Origin: Microcaldota archaeon
Lineage (GTDB): Archaea; Micrarchaeota; Micrarchaeia; Anstonellales; Anstonellaceae
DNA length: 7,989 nucleotides
Direction: 5' to 3'
Assembly (NCBI GenBank): GCA_023248665.1
Contig: JAHFEC010000051.1
Location: forward strand, 1-7,989
The notes under the pieces were generated by a model. It was not told the DNA's origin, did not search any database, and saw nothing but the letters and a program-made list of their open reading frames with translations. A program made the position numbers and the translations under genes. This document shows, one piece after another, positions 1-4,931 of the stretch (position 1 is its first letter; every line of letters starts with the position of its first letter).

Positions 1-189
1 GATTACGACTATTACCAGATTCGGGATGGCCGCCATTATCGAGTTGTAATCGTTCCCCAATGCATCGTAGAAGGTCAGAATAGCATATTGGGCCCCCGTG
101 AGGTAGGGCATGAGCCAGACGGTCAGCCCTGCCCCCACCACCAGGATGAAGAGCAAAGTGTCCGGAATAGGGGTGTCATTGGCTGCCAA
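1..189 (-). CDS. Partial small membrane protein, function unknown
   Basis: The minus-strand frame is open from a TTG at 187-189 to the window edge (63 codons), so the C-terminus is missing. It begins LAANDTPIPD, then a hydrophobic segment at about residues 11-30 (TLLFILVVGA onward), a polar stretch containing YDALGNDYNS, and a second hydrophobic run (IMAAIPNLVIVVI) cut by the window end. This suggests a membrane protein with at least two spans. I chose TTG because no ATG lies in frame before the first span and a purine-rich GAGGGG (195-200) sits 5 nt upstream of it. It overlaps the preceding small gene by 14 nt, consistent with translational coupling in an operon behind the ATPase gene. I do not recognise the family. 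The start codon is the least certain part. Confidence 0.5.
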   Translation of the reverse strand, partial: MAANDTPIPDTLLFILVVGAGLTVWLMPYLTGAQYAILTFYDALGNDYNSIMAAIPNLVIVVI

Positions 190-487
190 CCAATCCCCTC
201 GCAGGACTTGCGTCCGGCTTGCGCTGTTTTTCGGCTTGTCGGCACTTGGAAACTTCCGCTAGGCGTTGTTTTGCGGCTTCCTTGACGCGGATAATCAGCA
301 CGCCGTCCTTTTCTGTGGCTTCCAGCTCGTCCCAGTCCTCGAGTATGGCATCCTTCAAGCAGGCGAGGCGGCGGTCTGGGGCATTCGGGGCTGGCGGACG
401 GGGTTCGCGGCTGGTTGGAGATTGCGTTTCCATCAGCCAATATCTTATGGTCTTGGGTGATTTATCTTTTCGTGCGCAATTAGGCAT
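176..487 (-). CDS. Small charged protein, unknown function
   Basis: This encodes a 103-residue protein from the ATG at 485-487. A TTG at 509-511 would add eight residues, and an internal ATG at 431-433 would give an 85-residue form. The N-terminal part is basic and proline-rich (about residues 1-40). Residues 42-82 (LKDAILEDWDELEAT, then LIIRVKEAAKQRLAEVSK) look like a mixed helix-strand-helix unit and carry the clearest coding signal. The C-terminal tail is basic and probably disordered. No cysteine pair or catalytic motif stands out. It starts 31 nt after the stop of the upstream ATPase and overlaps the next membrane-protein gene, so the three probably form one transcript. The family is not recognised. 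It may be an accessory of the ATPase cassette, which is inference from position only. Confidence 0.5.
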   Translation of the reverse strand: MPNCARKDKSPKTIRYWLMETQSPTSREPRPPAPNAPDRRLACLKDAILEDWDELEATEKDGVLIIRVKEAAKQRLAEVSKCRQAEKQRKPDASPARGLVGSQ

Positions 488-501
488 TTTCGCGCCTAAT
501 T
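478..501. repeat. Perfect 8-bp inverted repeat over a start codon
   Basis: AATTAGGC (478-485) and GCCTAATT (494-501) are perfect reverse complements separated by 8 nt. The spacer contains the ATG (485-487) of the small minus-strand gene, and the structure begins 18 nt after the ATPase stop codon. As RNA it would place the start codon at the edge of a hairpin. As DNA it could be a binding site. No U-tract follows, so a terminator is less likely. Confidence 0.5.
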
Positions 502-518
502 CGAAAACCAAATTCTGA

Positions 519-1952
519 TTAGCAAATCAGCAGGAAGTACCATAACGGGATGCAGAATATCCTGTCCTTGTAGATGAGCTTGTTTTTGGTTATCAGGATG
601 CCGAACGGGCTGCCGTTCTCTTCGATAAACTCCCTGCAATCTTCGAAATCCGCGGGGCCAATGTCGTTCTGGTATTTCACTTCCACGGGGATGGGCTTTT
701 TTGAATACACCAGCACGTTGTCGATTTCGGCCCCGTTTTTCCAATAATAGCACTTCGAGTTGTAGGGGTCGAGGAAGAATCCCAAGCGAAGCAGATGGTT
801 GTGTGCAGCAGTCTCGGCGATGAGGCCGACATCCTGGCTGTCCGTGAGCGCCTTGGGGGAATAAGACCCGTTGAGCATGTTGCGCATCCCGCTGTCGCAA
901 AGATACACTTTGCGGGGGTTGCGGATTTGCTTCGAGCGGTTGGCGGCATATATCATGGACGTGCTGATCAGGAAGGTGTCCTCGAGATATTGCATGTATT
1001 CACTGACGGTCTGGTTTTTGATGCCCAACTTGGCTGATGTGCCGGACTCGGAGAACAATTCCGCGGAATGGTTGCCCAGGTACAGGAGGAGTTCCTCGAT
1101 GTTCTTGGGGTTGCGCACCCCAAAGACTTTCACCATGTCCTTGTAGATGACCAACTGGAGCAGGTCCTTGAGGTACTGGTGGCATTTGGCATAATCCGCC
1201 TGCTCCAGAAGCTCGATATATCCCCCCTTGACCATGTATTCGCCAAGCAACGTCTCGACCCGATGCTGCCTTGGAATGAGGCCTGCGCTAAACTTCTGTA
1301 AGTTAGACCAGAGCAGTTCCGGTTTGTCCTCATCCAGCGCGTCCTTGAGCTTGTAGCGCAGTTTCAGGCTGATGTTATCAATCTCCTCGTCCATGCCCCT
1401 GAACTTGAGATAATCCACGAATTTGAGCGTCAGCACCAGGTGGATATTGACGCGGCCGGCAAGGGATTCCGAGCTTCCTTTGGTGATGCCGGCGGCCGAA
1501 GAGCCGCTGACCACGAATTTTATCTTGTAATTGCGGTCGTAATGGCTCTTGATGATTTCGCTCCATTTTTCGACCGCCTGTATTTCGTCGAGGAAGATGA
1601 ATACTTTTTCCTCCATCTCCTGCGGGCTTTTTTGCAGAATGTGCTTGTAGTAGGCCTCGATTATCTGGGAGAGCAAAAGCCCTTTCTCGTTGCCGAACTT
1701 CGGCTCGTCCAACTGGGCGAACAGGATGCATTTTGGGGCCGTTTTCTCCTTGAGCAGGTCATGGATAAGCTGCTGCATAAGAACCGACTTGCCGACCCGC
1801 CTAGGGCCGATGATGGCGGTTATTTGCTTGTCGTTGAGGGTCTTTTTGAGAAAATAGAAGTCGCGTCTGGCTTGGCTAGGTACCGCTATGGATTTTCCTT
1901 CCCACCAGGGGTTCTGAGTATAGAGGATTTGCAAAATTTCCGTGTCTTCCAT
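519..1952 (-). CDS. AAA+ ATPase with winged helix and DUF4143-type C-terminus
   Basis: This is a 477-residue predicted ATPase of the AAA_14/DUF4143 type (COG1373). Visible elements are Walker A GPRRVGKS at 49-56, Walker B VFIFLDEIQ at 117-125 (D122, E123), a sensor-1-like VVSGSSA at 147-153, and an arginine in SLAGRV (R167) placed like an arginine finger. A winged-helix-like segment spans about 292-330 (SAKLGIKNQTVSEYMQYLED). The C-terminal domain carries the restriction-endonuclease-like pattern E409-x-D411 ... E424-V-K426. Length and order fit the family. Biochemical roles are mostly unknown; a DNA-associated role is suggested by the winged helix and nuclease-like fold. The ATG is supported by a TATA box 25 nt upstream and the lack of a Shine-Dalgarno, so the transcript is probably leaderless. 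It has its own promoter with a palindrome pair, and two small genes follow downstream. It differs strongly from the neighbouring ATPase, so this is not a recent duplication. Confidence 0.93.
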   Translation of the reverse strand: MEDTEILQILYTQNPWWEGKSIAVPSQARRDFYFLKKTLNDKQITAIIGPRRVGKSVLMQQLIHDLLKEKTAPKCILFAQLDEPKFGNEKGLLLSQIIEAYYKHILQKSPQEMEEKVFIFLDEIQAVEKWSEIIKSHYDRNYKIKFVVSGSSAAGITKGSSESLAGRVNIHLVLTLKFVDYLKFRGMDEEIDNISLKLRYKLKDALDEDKPELLWSNLQKFSAGLIPRQHRVETLLGEYMVKGGYIELLEQADYAKCHQYLKDLLQLVIYKDMVKVFGVRNPKNIEELLLYLGNHSAELFSESGTSAKLGIKNQTVSEYMQYLEDTFLISTSMIYAANRSKQIRNPRKVYLCDSGMRNMLNGSYSPKALTDSQDVGLIAETAAHNHLLRLGFFLDPYNSKCYYWKNGAEIDNVLVYSKKPIPVEVKYQNDIGPADFEDCREFIEENGSPFGILITKNKLIYKDRIFCIPLWYFLLIC

Positions 1953-1967
1953 GCCGTAATATGGAAG
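1946..1967. repeat. Inverted repeat spanning the ATPase start codon
   Basis: CTTCCAT (1946-1952) and ATGGAAG (1961-1967) form 7-bp arms with an 8-nt spacer. The left arm contains the minus-strand ATG. It lies between the TATA box and the start codon, where a bound protein could block transcription initiation. On a leaderless transcript only one arm would be present in the RNA, so any role would be at the DNA level. Confidence 0.4.
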
Positions 1968-1973
1968 TGGAAG

Positions 1974-1981
1974 TTTATAAT
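1974..1981 (-). promoter_or_regulatory. TATA box of the left ATPase gene
   Basis: On the minus strand the sequence reads ATTATAAA, centred about 25 nt before the ATG at 1952. Archaeal transcription starts roughly 25 nt downstream of the TATA centre, so initiation would fall at or next to the start codon. No Shine-Dalgarno-like motif is present, which agrees with a leaderless mRNA. Confidence 0.65.
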
Positions 1982-1984
1982 TCT

Positions 1985-2034
1985 TACCTTTATGAAGGTA
2001 TCAAAGAGCCATTTTCATACCTTTATGAAGGTAT
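1985..2034. promoter_or_regulatory. Duplicated palindromic operator upstream of the left ATPase
   Basis: The 17-mer TACCTTTATGAAGGTAT occurs twice without a mismatch, at 1985-2001 and 2018-2034, exactly 33 bp apart (about three helical turns). Each copy is an inverted repeat (TACCTT, 4-nt centre, AAGGTA). In the distal copy the arms extend to 8 bp (CATACCTT at 2016-2023 and AAGGTATG at 2028-2035). The proximal copy begins 3 bp upstream of the TATA box, over the expected BRE position. These are the hallmarks of a dimeric regulator binding twice on one DNA face. The ATPase itself, with its winged helix, is a possible ligand, but that is inference. Confidence 0.7.
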
Positions 2035-2085
2035 GAACTTTCAGACTTTCTCGGAATGCTGGAACGGTGAATCGTCTGGATAATC

Positions 2086-2130
2086 TGTCAAAAATGTCAA
2101 ATGTGTCAAAAATGTCGGATATGTCAATTT
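2086..2130. repeat. Five 9-bp TGTC iterons upstream of the left ATPase
   Basis: TGTC starts at 2086, 2095, 2104, 2113 and 2122, an exact 9-nt period. The units are TGTCAAAAA, TGTCAAATG, TGTCAAAAA, TGTCGGATA and TGTCAATTT. The array lies 134-178 nt before the left ATPase ATG and just beyond the stop of the right ATPase. A similar array sits at nearly the same distance before the right ATPase. The 9-bp period is close to one helical turn, as in protein-binding iterons. Confidence 0.65.
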
Positions 2131-2147
2131 TGGAGGCATGTATTAGC

Positions 2148-2168
2148 TACTAACCCTAAGGGCTAGTA
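2148..2168. repeat. Hairpin overlapping the right ATPase stop codon
   Basis: TACTAACCCT (2148-2157) and AGGGCTAGTA (2159-2168) pair at nine of ten positions around a single central base. In minus-strand RNA the one mismatch becomes a G-U pair, giving a strong stem with a UUA loop. The TAG stop of the ATPase gene (2163-2165) is inside the stem. It could be a transcription-end or mRNA-stabilising hairpin; no U-tract follows, so a classic terminator is not shown. Confidence 0.45.
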
Positions 2169-3347
2169 AAGCAGTCCGACGGCAAACAATGGAATACGGT
2201 TCCCCGTGGTGTCAAGGCCATCCAGAACCCGATAATCGGCTTTCTGACGGTTGCTCTTGCTCTCCCCGCCCACCTCAAAGCTTATTCCATCGGCCACGAA
2301 ATCGGCGCGGACAGATGCAGAGGAAGGATTGAAGCAGCAATCAATATGATTGATGAAGAACTCCTCGCGCAAAGAGCCGACGGAGGGCTTGATGCCGGCG
2401 GCGGCGCACAAGGAAGCGCGATAGGGGAACGGGAGGTAGTATTTGGCCTCCTTGCGGTATGGCTTGCCGCCCTGTCCGCAGGCATAGACGCGCTTGAGGG
2501 CTTCGGTCTGCTCCACCTGCGCGAGGAAGCGCATCACCCACACCTTGTCCTTGCCCAAGGTTTCCCCGATGGAGGAATAGCTCAATTCCATGGGGTTGGA
2601 GACGGAGATCAGTTGCAGCAGCTTGAAGAAATTCTCCACGGTGCCGGGCTGGATGTTCTTGATGGCCGAGAAATCCTTGTATGCGATGGTCTCGATGGTG
2701 GACACGATGGTCTTGTAGAACTGCGATTTGGCCTCGTAGAGCACCCCGCCCGTTTCGTAATAGGCCCCCAGATGCGTGTGCGCATGCCCATATTGGCGGG
2801 CAACCCAAGCCTTGTCTTTGATGAGCTTGGCCATGCTCAGTCCTGGCAATTCGATGCCTTTTCGGATGTGCAGCCATTCCCGAAAAGAGGCTGGCTTGAG
2901 GTGTTCTAAGACGACACGCCGCGAGAGGTCGGCCTTGAGGGTTTTGAGCTGGATGGCGGAAGAGCCGGAGAAGGCGACGTAAGCCAGCCCCTCGTCGTAG
3001 ACGGTTTTGAGGTCCTGGTCCCAAGGCGGCTTGGAATGGATTTCGTCGATAAATATCTTCTTGTGCCCGGCCACGGCAAGCGCCTTGATGATGTCGTAGA
3101 GTTCCACGCCCCGCAAGTTCCGATCGTCGGCTGAGACGTAGATTCCGCCATGCTCGTTCGCGAGCTGGGAGAGCAACACGGTTTTGCCGATTCCTCTTAG
3201 GCCGGTGATGCCCAAGAAATAGCCGCCCTCCTTGGCGATGGTTGAAATGGAATCGTAGGCGAACCGCCTTGTCGGAATCGGCTCTATTTTCTTCATGGCG
3301 TCGGCGTGGCCTTCCAGCGCCTTGGTGACGATTGTTGAGGCATCCAT
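2163..3347 (-). CDS. AAA+ ATPase (AAA_14/COG1373 type), second copy
   Basis: This is a 394-residue predicted ATPase. Walker A is GLRGIGKT at 49-56, Walker B KIFIDEIH at 97-104 (D101, E102), sensor-1-like FSGSSA at 126-131, and LSRR at 141-144 holds a candidate arginine finger. A winged-helix-like region lies at about 250-285 (LSYSSIGETLGKDKVWVMRFLA). The C-terminus keeps a nuclease-like core, ADF (D349) followed by ISFEVGG (E358) and a basic SKSNRQK. Domain order matches the left ATPase, but the protein is 83 residues shorter and diverged throughout, so the two are distant family members. The ATG is supported by a TATA box 25 nt upstream and absence of a Shine-Dalgarno. Its promoter carries its own palindrome pair and iterons. 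The substrate and cellular role are unknown; autoregulation is an inference from the promoter layout. Confidence 0.92.
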   Translation of the reverse strand: MDASTIVTKALEGHADAMKKIEPIPTRRFAYDSISTIAKEGGYFLGITGLRGIGKTVLLSQLANEHGGIYVSADDRNLRGVELYDIIKALAVAGHKKIFIDEIHSKPPWDQDLKTVYDEGLAYVAFSGSSAIQLKTLKADLSRRVVLEHLKPASFREWLHIRKGIELPGLSMAKLIKDKAWVARQYGHAHTHLGAYYETGGVLYEAKSQFYKTIVSTIETIAYKDFSAIKNIQPGTVENFFKLLQLISVSNPMELSYSSIGETLGKDKVWVMRFLAQVEQTEALKRVYACGQGGKPYRKEAKYYLPFPYRASLCAAAGIKPSVGSLREEFFINHIDCCFNPSSASVRADFVADGISFEVGGESKSNRQKADYRVLDGLDTTGNRIPLFAVGLLY

Positions 3348-3368
3348 GAGAGAATCAGGATGGGAAAT

Positions 3369-3376
3369 AATATAAA
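3369..3376 (-). promoter_or_regulatory. TATA box of the right ATPase gene
   Basis: The minus strand reads TTTATATT, centred about 25.5 nt before the ATG at 3347, the classical archaeal spacing for a leaderless transcript. The proximal operator palindrome begins at the very next base upstream. Confidence 0.7.
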
Positions 3377-3426
3377 CGTTACATTTTTGTTACGATAAAG
3401 GAGTATTTCGTAACAATTTTGTTACG
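3377..3426. promoter_or_regulatory. Duplicated palindromic operator upstream of the right ATPase
   Basis: The distal copy (3409-3426) is a perfect inverted repeat, CGTAACAA and TTGTTACG around TT. The proximal copy (3377-3394, CGTTACATTTTTGTTACG) matches it at 16 of 18 positions and keeps the right half-site intact. The copies are 32 bp apart, and the proximal one abuts the TATA box. The geometry repeats that of the left ATPase promoter while the sequence is unrelated. A dimeric DNA-binding protein specific to this gene is the simplest reading. Confidence 0.7.
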
Positions 3427-3476
3427 CCTGGCTTCAGGCCATCGAAAGACTGTTTTTGCCTCTTCTGAGCGCATTT

Positions 3477-3503
3477 TGTCATATTTGTCATCTTTGTCAT
3501 ATT
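3477..3503. repeat. Three 9-bp TGTC iterons upstream of the right ATPase
   Basis: TGTC starts at 3477, 3486 and 3495 with an exact 9-nt period; the units are TGTCATATT, TGTCATCTT and TGTCATATT. The array begins 130 nt before the ATG at 3347 and 50 nt beyond the distal palindrome. For the left ATPase these distances are 134 and 51 nt, with the core in the same orientation. Confidence 0.6.
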
Positions 3504-3522
3504 CAAGGCAAATTCAAGGCAA
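3501..3522. repeat. Tandem duplication of an 11-mer
   Basis: ATTCAAGGCAA occurs twice head to tail at 3501-3511 and 3512-3522, directly after the iteron array. It may be a slippage duplication or a further binding-site pair. Confidence 0.5.
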
Positions 3523-3539
3523 AATTAGGCGCAAGCGAC

Positions 3540-3700
3540 CCCGGCATGATGGACGACCGAATCGTCGGTCGGACAGATTGCCCTCAAGCGAGCATCCGCG
3601 AGCGCTGACGGCATGATCGGCAACCGCAGTTGCCGAGATGCCGACAAGTGAAGCCCGAAGAGCTGAACGCCGGCGGCATGATTTTGAACCCTCAGCTCTC
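3540..3700. other. Hairpin-rich repeat region, candidate structured RNA
   Basis: There is no convincing gene here, but structure is dense. Hairpin 1 is CGACCGA/TCGGTCG (3554-3560, 3565-3571). Hairpin 2 is TCGGCAAC/GTTGCCGA (3617-3624, 3629-3636) inside an outer CGGCAT/ATGCCG stem (3609-3614, 3638-3643). Hairpin 3 is AGAGCTGA/TCAGCTCT (3659-3666, 3692-3699). The 9-mer CGGCATGAT recurs at 3542, 3609 and 3674, just before or within each hairpin. Units 1 and 2 align beyond it, and their apical arms can be read as covarying (GACGA/TCGTC against GGCAA/TTGCC). The strand is undetermined. It matches neither tRNA, SRP RNA nor RNase P RNA features that I can recognise. A decayed gene or binding-site array is the alternative. 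Confidence 0.3.
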
Positions 3701-3889
3701 TATAGAAAACAGAACTCGCGTTTGTGTTGTTGGATAATAATCCATAGATTGACACTTACAAAAATAAGCTTGGCGAGGGCGCTTCACTTCTCAGCGCAGC
3801 CTCAGGCGTCGTCCAAAGCGATTGGATATATCAAGCGGCGACGAAAGCACGTGCGAAATATTCAGGAGTGGTCCGGGCCTGATTCGGCG
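3701..3889. other. Intergenic stretch downstream of uppP
   Basis: No gene is supported. It holds an AT-rich part around 3721-3770, a weak hairpin TGGAT/ATCCA (3731-3735, 3740-3744), and GCTTCACTT at 3781-3789, which is the exact reverse complement of AAGTGAAGC at 3647-3655 and could pair with the preceding hairpin region over about 130 nt. A short stem TCCAA/TTGGA follows near 3811-3825. The open frames crossing this stretch have no start signals and no recognisable protein. Confidence 0.4.
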
Positions 3890-4702
3890 CTAGACCATGC
3901 CCGAAAGCGAGGCGAGGACGATGATGGCGCCCAGCCCGAACGCCAGATAGGCTAAATTCACGCGCCGGACGATTTTGAGGACCGTGTCGATGGTCAGATA
4001 GCCGAAGACGAAGGCGGAGAAGGCCAGCAATAGGCCGTCCCAGAGCGGAAGGGAGGCCAAAGCCCCCCCGCCCAGGCCGATGACGAGTTCGGCCATGAAG
4101 ATGGTGGGCACGGAGAGCAGGAAGCTCAAGTGATAGCTTGACTCGCTGTCGAATCCGCGCCAGATCAGGCCCGTGATGCTGCTGCCCGATCGCGAGACGC
4201 CCGGCAGGATGCTTAAGCCCTGGAGCGCGCCGGTGAGGACGCCGTCCTTCCAGGTGGCGGACGGGGCTTGGCGCACCTTGGCCCCCTTCTGGAAGAACAG
4301 GAAAAGGCCGGTGAGCAGCAGGCCGGCGCCCATCAGGGCAAAGAGGATGCTCAGGTCAAGGGTGGGGAAATACTTCTTCTCAAGAAAAAGAAGAGGCATG
4401 CCGATGATGCCGGTGAAGAGCAGGGCGGTGAAGAGATAGCCTAATTTCCCGTTTGCATGCGCCCGGATATCCAGGGGCTTTTGCAGGAAGGCCTTGGCGA
4501 TGTGCCAGATTTCAAGGCGGAAATAGATGAGGGCCGAGAAGATGCTGCCGACGTTGAGATAGAGCAGGATGGGGACGACCATCGAGGGGTCGCCATGCAG
4601 GAACTTAAGGTAGACGAGCGTGTCCTGCGTCTTGGAGCTTAACGGGACGGCTTCGGTGACGCCTTGGACAAGGCCCAGGAGGATGATGGATAAGAGGTCC
4701 AT
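3890..4702 (-). CDS. uppP: Polyprenyl (undecaprenyl)-diphosphate phosphatase
   Basis: This is a 270-residue integral membrane protein of the UppP/BacA family, close to the usual length of about 270. In bacteria the enzyme removes a phosphate from undecaprenyl diphosphate to recycle the lipid carrier of wall synthesis; in archaea a dolichyl-type carrier for glycosylation is the likely substrate, which is inference. The first signature is QGVTEAVPLSSKTQ at 13-26 (E17, S22-S23), and the second is PGVSRSGSSITG at 167-178 (R171). The first Glu of the bacterial EGxTE motif is Gln here and the His of SSTGH is Gln. Several hydrophobic spans fill the rest, up to a C-terminal span near 250-270. The start is supported by a TATA-like box 25 nt upstream, implying a leaderless mRNA. 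The gene stands alone, divergent from the plus-strand gene beginning at 4932. Confidence 0.92.
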   Translation of the reverse strand: MDLLSIILLGLVQGVTEAVPLSSKTQDTLVYLKFLHGDPSMVVPILLYLNVGSIFSALIYFRLEIWHIAKAFLQKPLDIRAHANGKLGYLFTALLFTGIIGMPLLFLEKKYFPTLDLSILFALMGAGLLLTGLFLFFQKGAKVRQAPSATWKDGVLTGALQGLSILPGVSRSGSSITGLIWRGFDSESSYHLSFLLSVPTIFMAELVIGLGGGALASLPLWDGLLLAFSAFVFGYLTIDTVLKIVRRVNLAYLAFGLGAIIVLASLSGMV

Positions 4703-4722
4703 GAAAGAGAATGGAAAAAAGG

Positions 4723-4730
4723 ATTAATAA
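4723..4730 (-). promoter_or_regulatory. TATA box of uppP
   Basis: The minus strand reads TTATTAAT, centred about 25 nt before the uppP ATG at 4702, followed by a T-rich run. No Shine-Dalgarno precedes the ATG. The layout again fits a leaderless archaeal transcript. Confidence 0.55.
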
Positions 4731-4803
4731 TGGCTCGCAGGCCTGTGGAGAGTCGTCGGGGCGGAGCACGAGTCTGCACCGGTCGCGCAACTTCCGCCGC
4801 TTC

Positions 4804-4832
4804 GGGCGCGCCCGATGAAGGATGGCGCGCCC
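4804..4832. repeat. GC-rich 9-bp inverted repeat in the divergent intergenic region
   Basis: GGGCGCGCC (4804-4812) and GGCGCGCCC (4824-4832) are perfect reverse complements around an 11-nt spacer. The structure lies between the divergent uppP and 4932 promoters, upstream of both TATA boxes, so it is not a terminator of either gene. It could be an operator or part of a small RNA; nothing else identifies it. Confidence 0.4.
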
Positions 4833-4880
4833 CTTGTTTGGGGCAGGGTGTGAAACCGATTCCTTAATATACACTCTAAT

Positions 4881-4888
4881 CTATAATT
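4881..4888 (+). promoter_or_regulatory. TATA-like box for the gene at 4932
   Basis: CTATAATT lies about 47 nt before the ATG at 4932. Initiation about 25 nt downstream would leave a leader of roughly 20 nt containing the GGAG at 4920-4923. A second AT-rich candidate (TTAATATA) starts near 4864. Confidence 0.4.
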
Positions 4889-4931
4889 GATAACAACTCA
4901 GGAATCACAATTCTGACTTGGAGAGATGGAT

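Noticed and set aside
2086..2130. TTGACA-like hexamers on the minus strand, as bacterial -35 elements
   Set aside because: They are part of a regular 9-bp array, and all other promoters here are archaeal TATA type at about 25 nt.
3390..3500. Minus-strand 36-codon frame starting MTKMTNMTK across the iterons, as a leader peptide
   Set aside because: The repeated tripeptides follow automatically from a 9-bp repeat period. It has no ribosome binding site and ends inside the proximal operator. The equivalent frame at the other array lacks an ATG.
492..3532. Ten-base inverted repeat GCGCCTAATT (492-501) and AATTAGGCGC (3523-3532) flanking both ATPase genes, as possible ends of a mobile element
   Set aside because: Exact 10-bp inverted pairs are expected by chance in 8 kb, the match does not extend, no target-site duplication is visible, and no transposase or integrase is present.
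3540..3690. CGGCATGAT plus CTGA motifs as box C/D guide RNAs
   Set aside because: ATGAT and CTGA resemble boxes C and D, but internal D' and C' boxes are not recognisable and the guide positions are taken up by stable stems.
3680..3691. Minus-strand GGGTTCAAAATC resembling a tRNA T-loop
   Set aside because: The following bases do not complement the GAGGG arm, and no acceptor stem, D-arm or anticodon arm can be drawn around it.
3501..3700. CRISPR array
   Set aside because: Repeats are short and diverged, and the spacing contains related rather than unique sequence; no cas genes are in the window.
3525..3955. Open frames on both strands across the region between the right ATPase and uppP
   Set aside because: They have no start signals, no recognisable protein features and overlap each other and the hairpins; the longest plus-strand one runs antisense into uppP.
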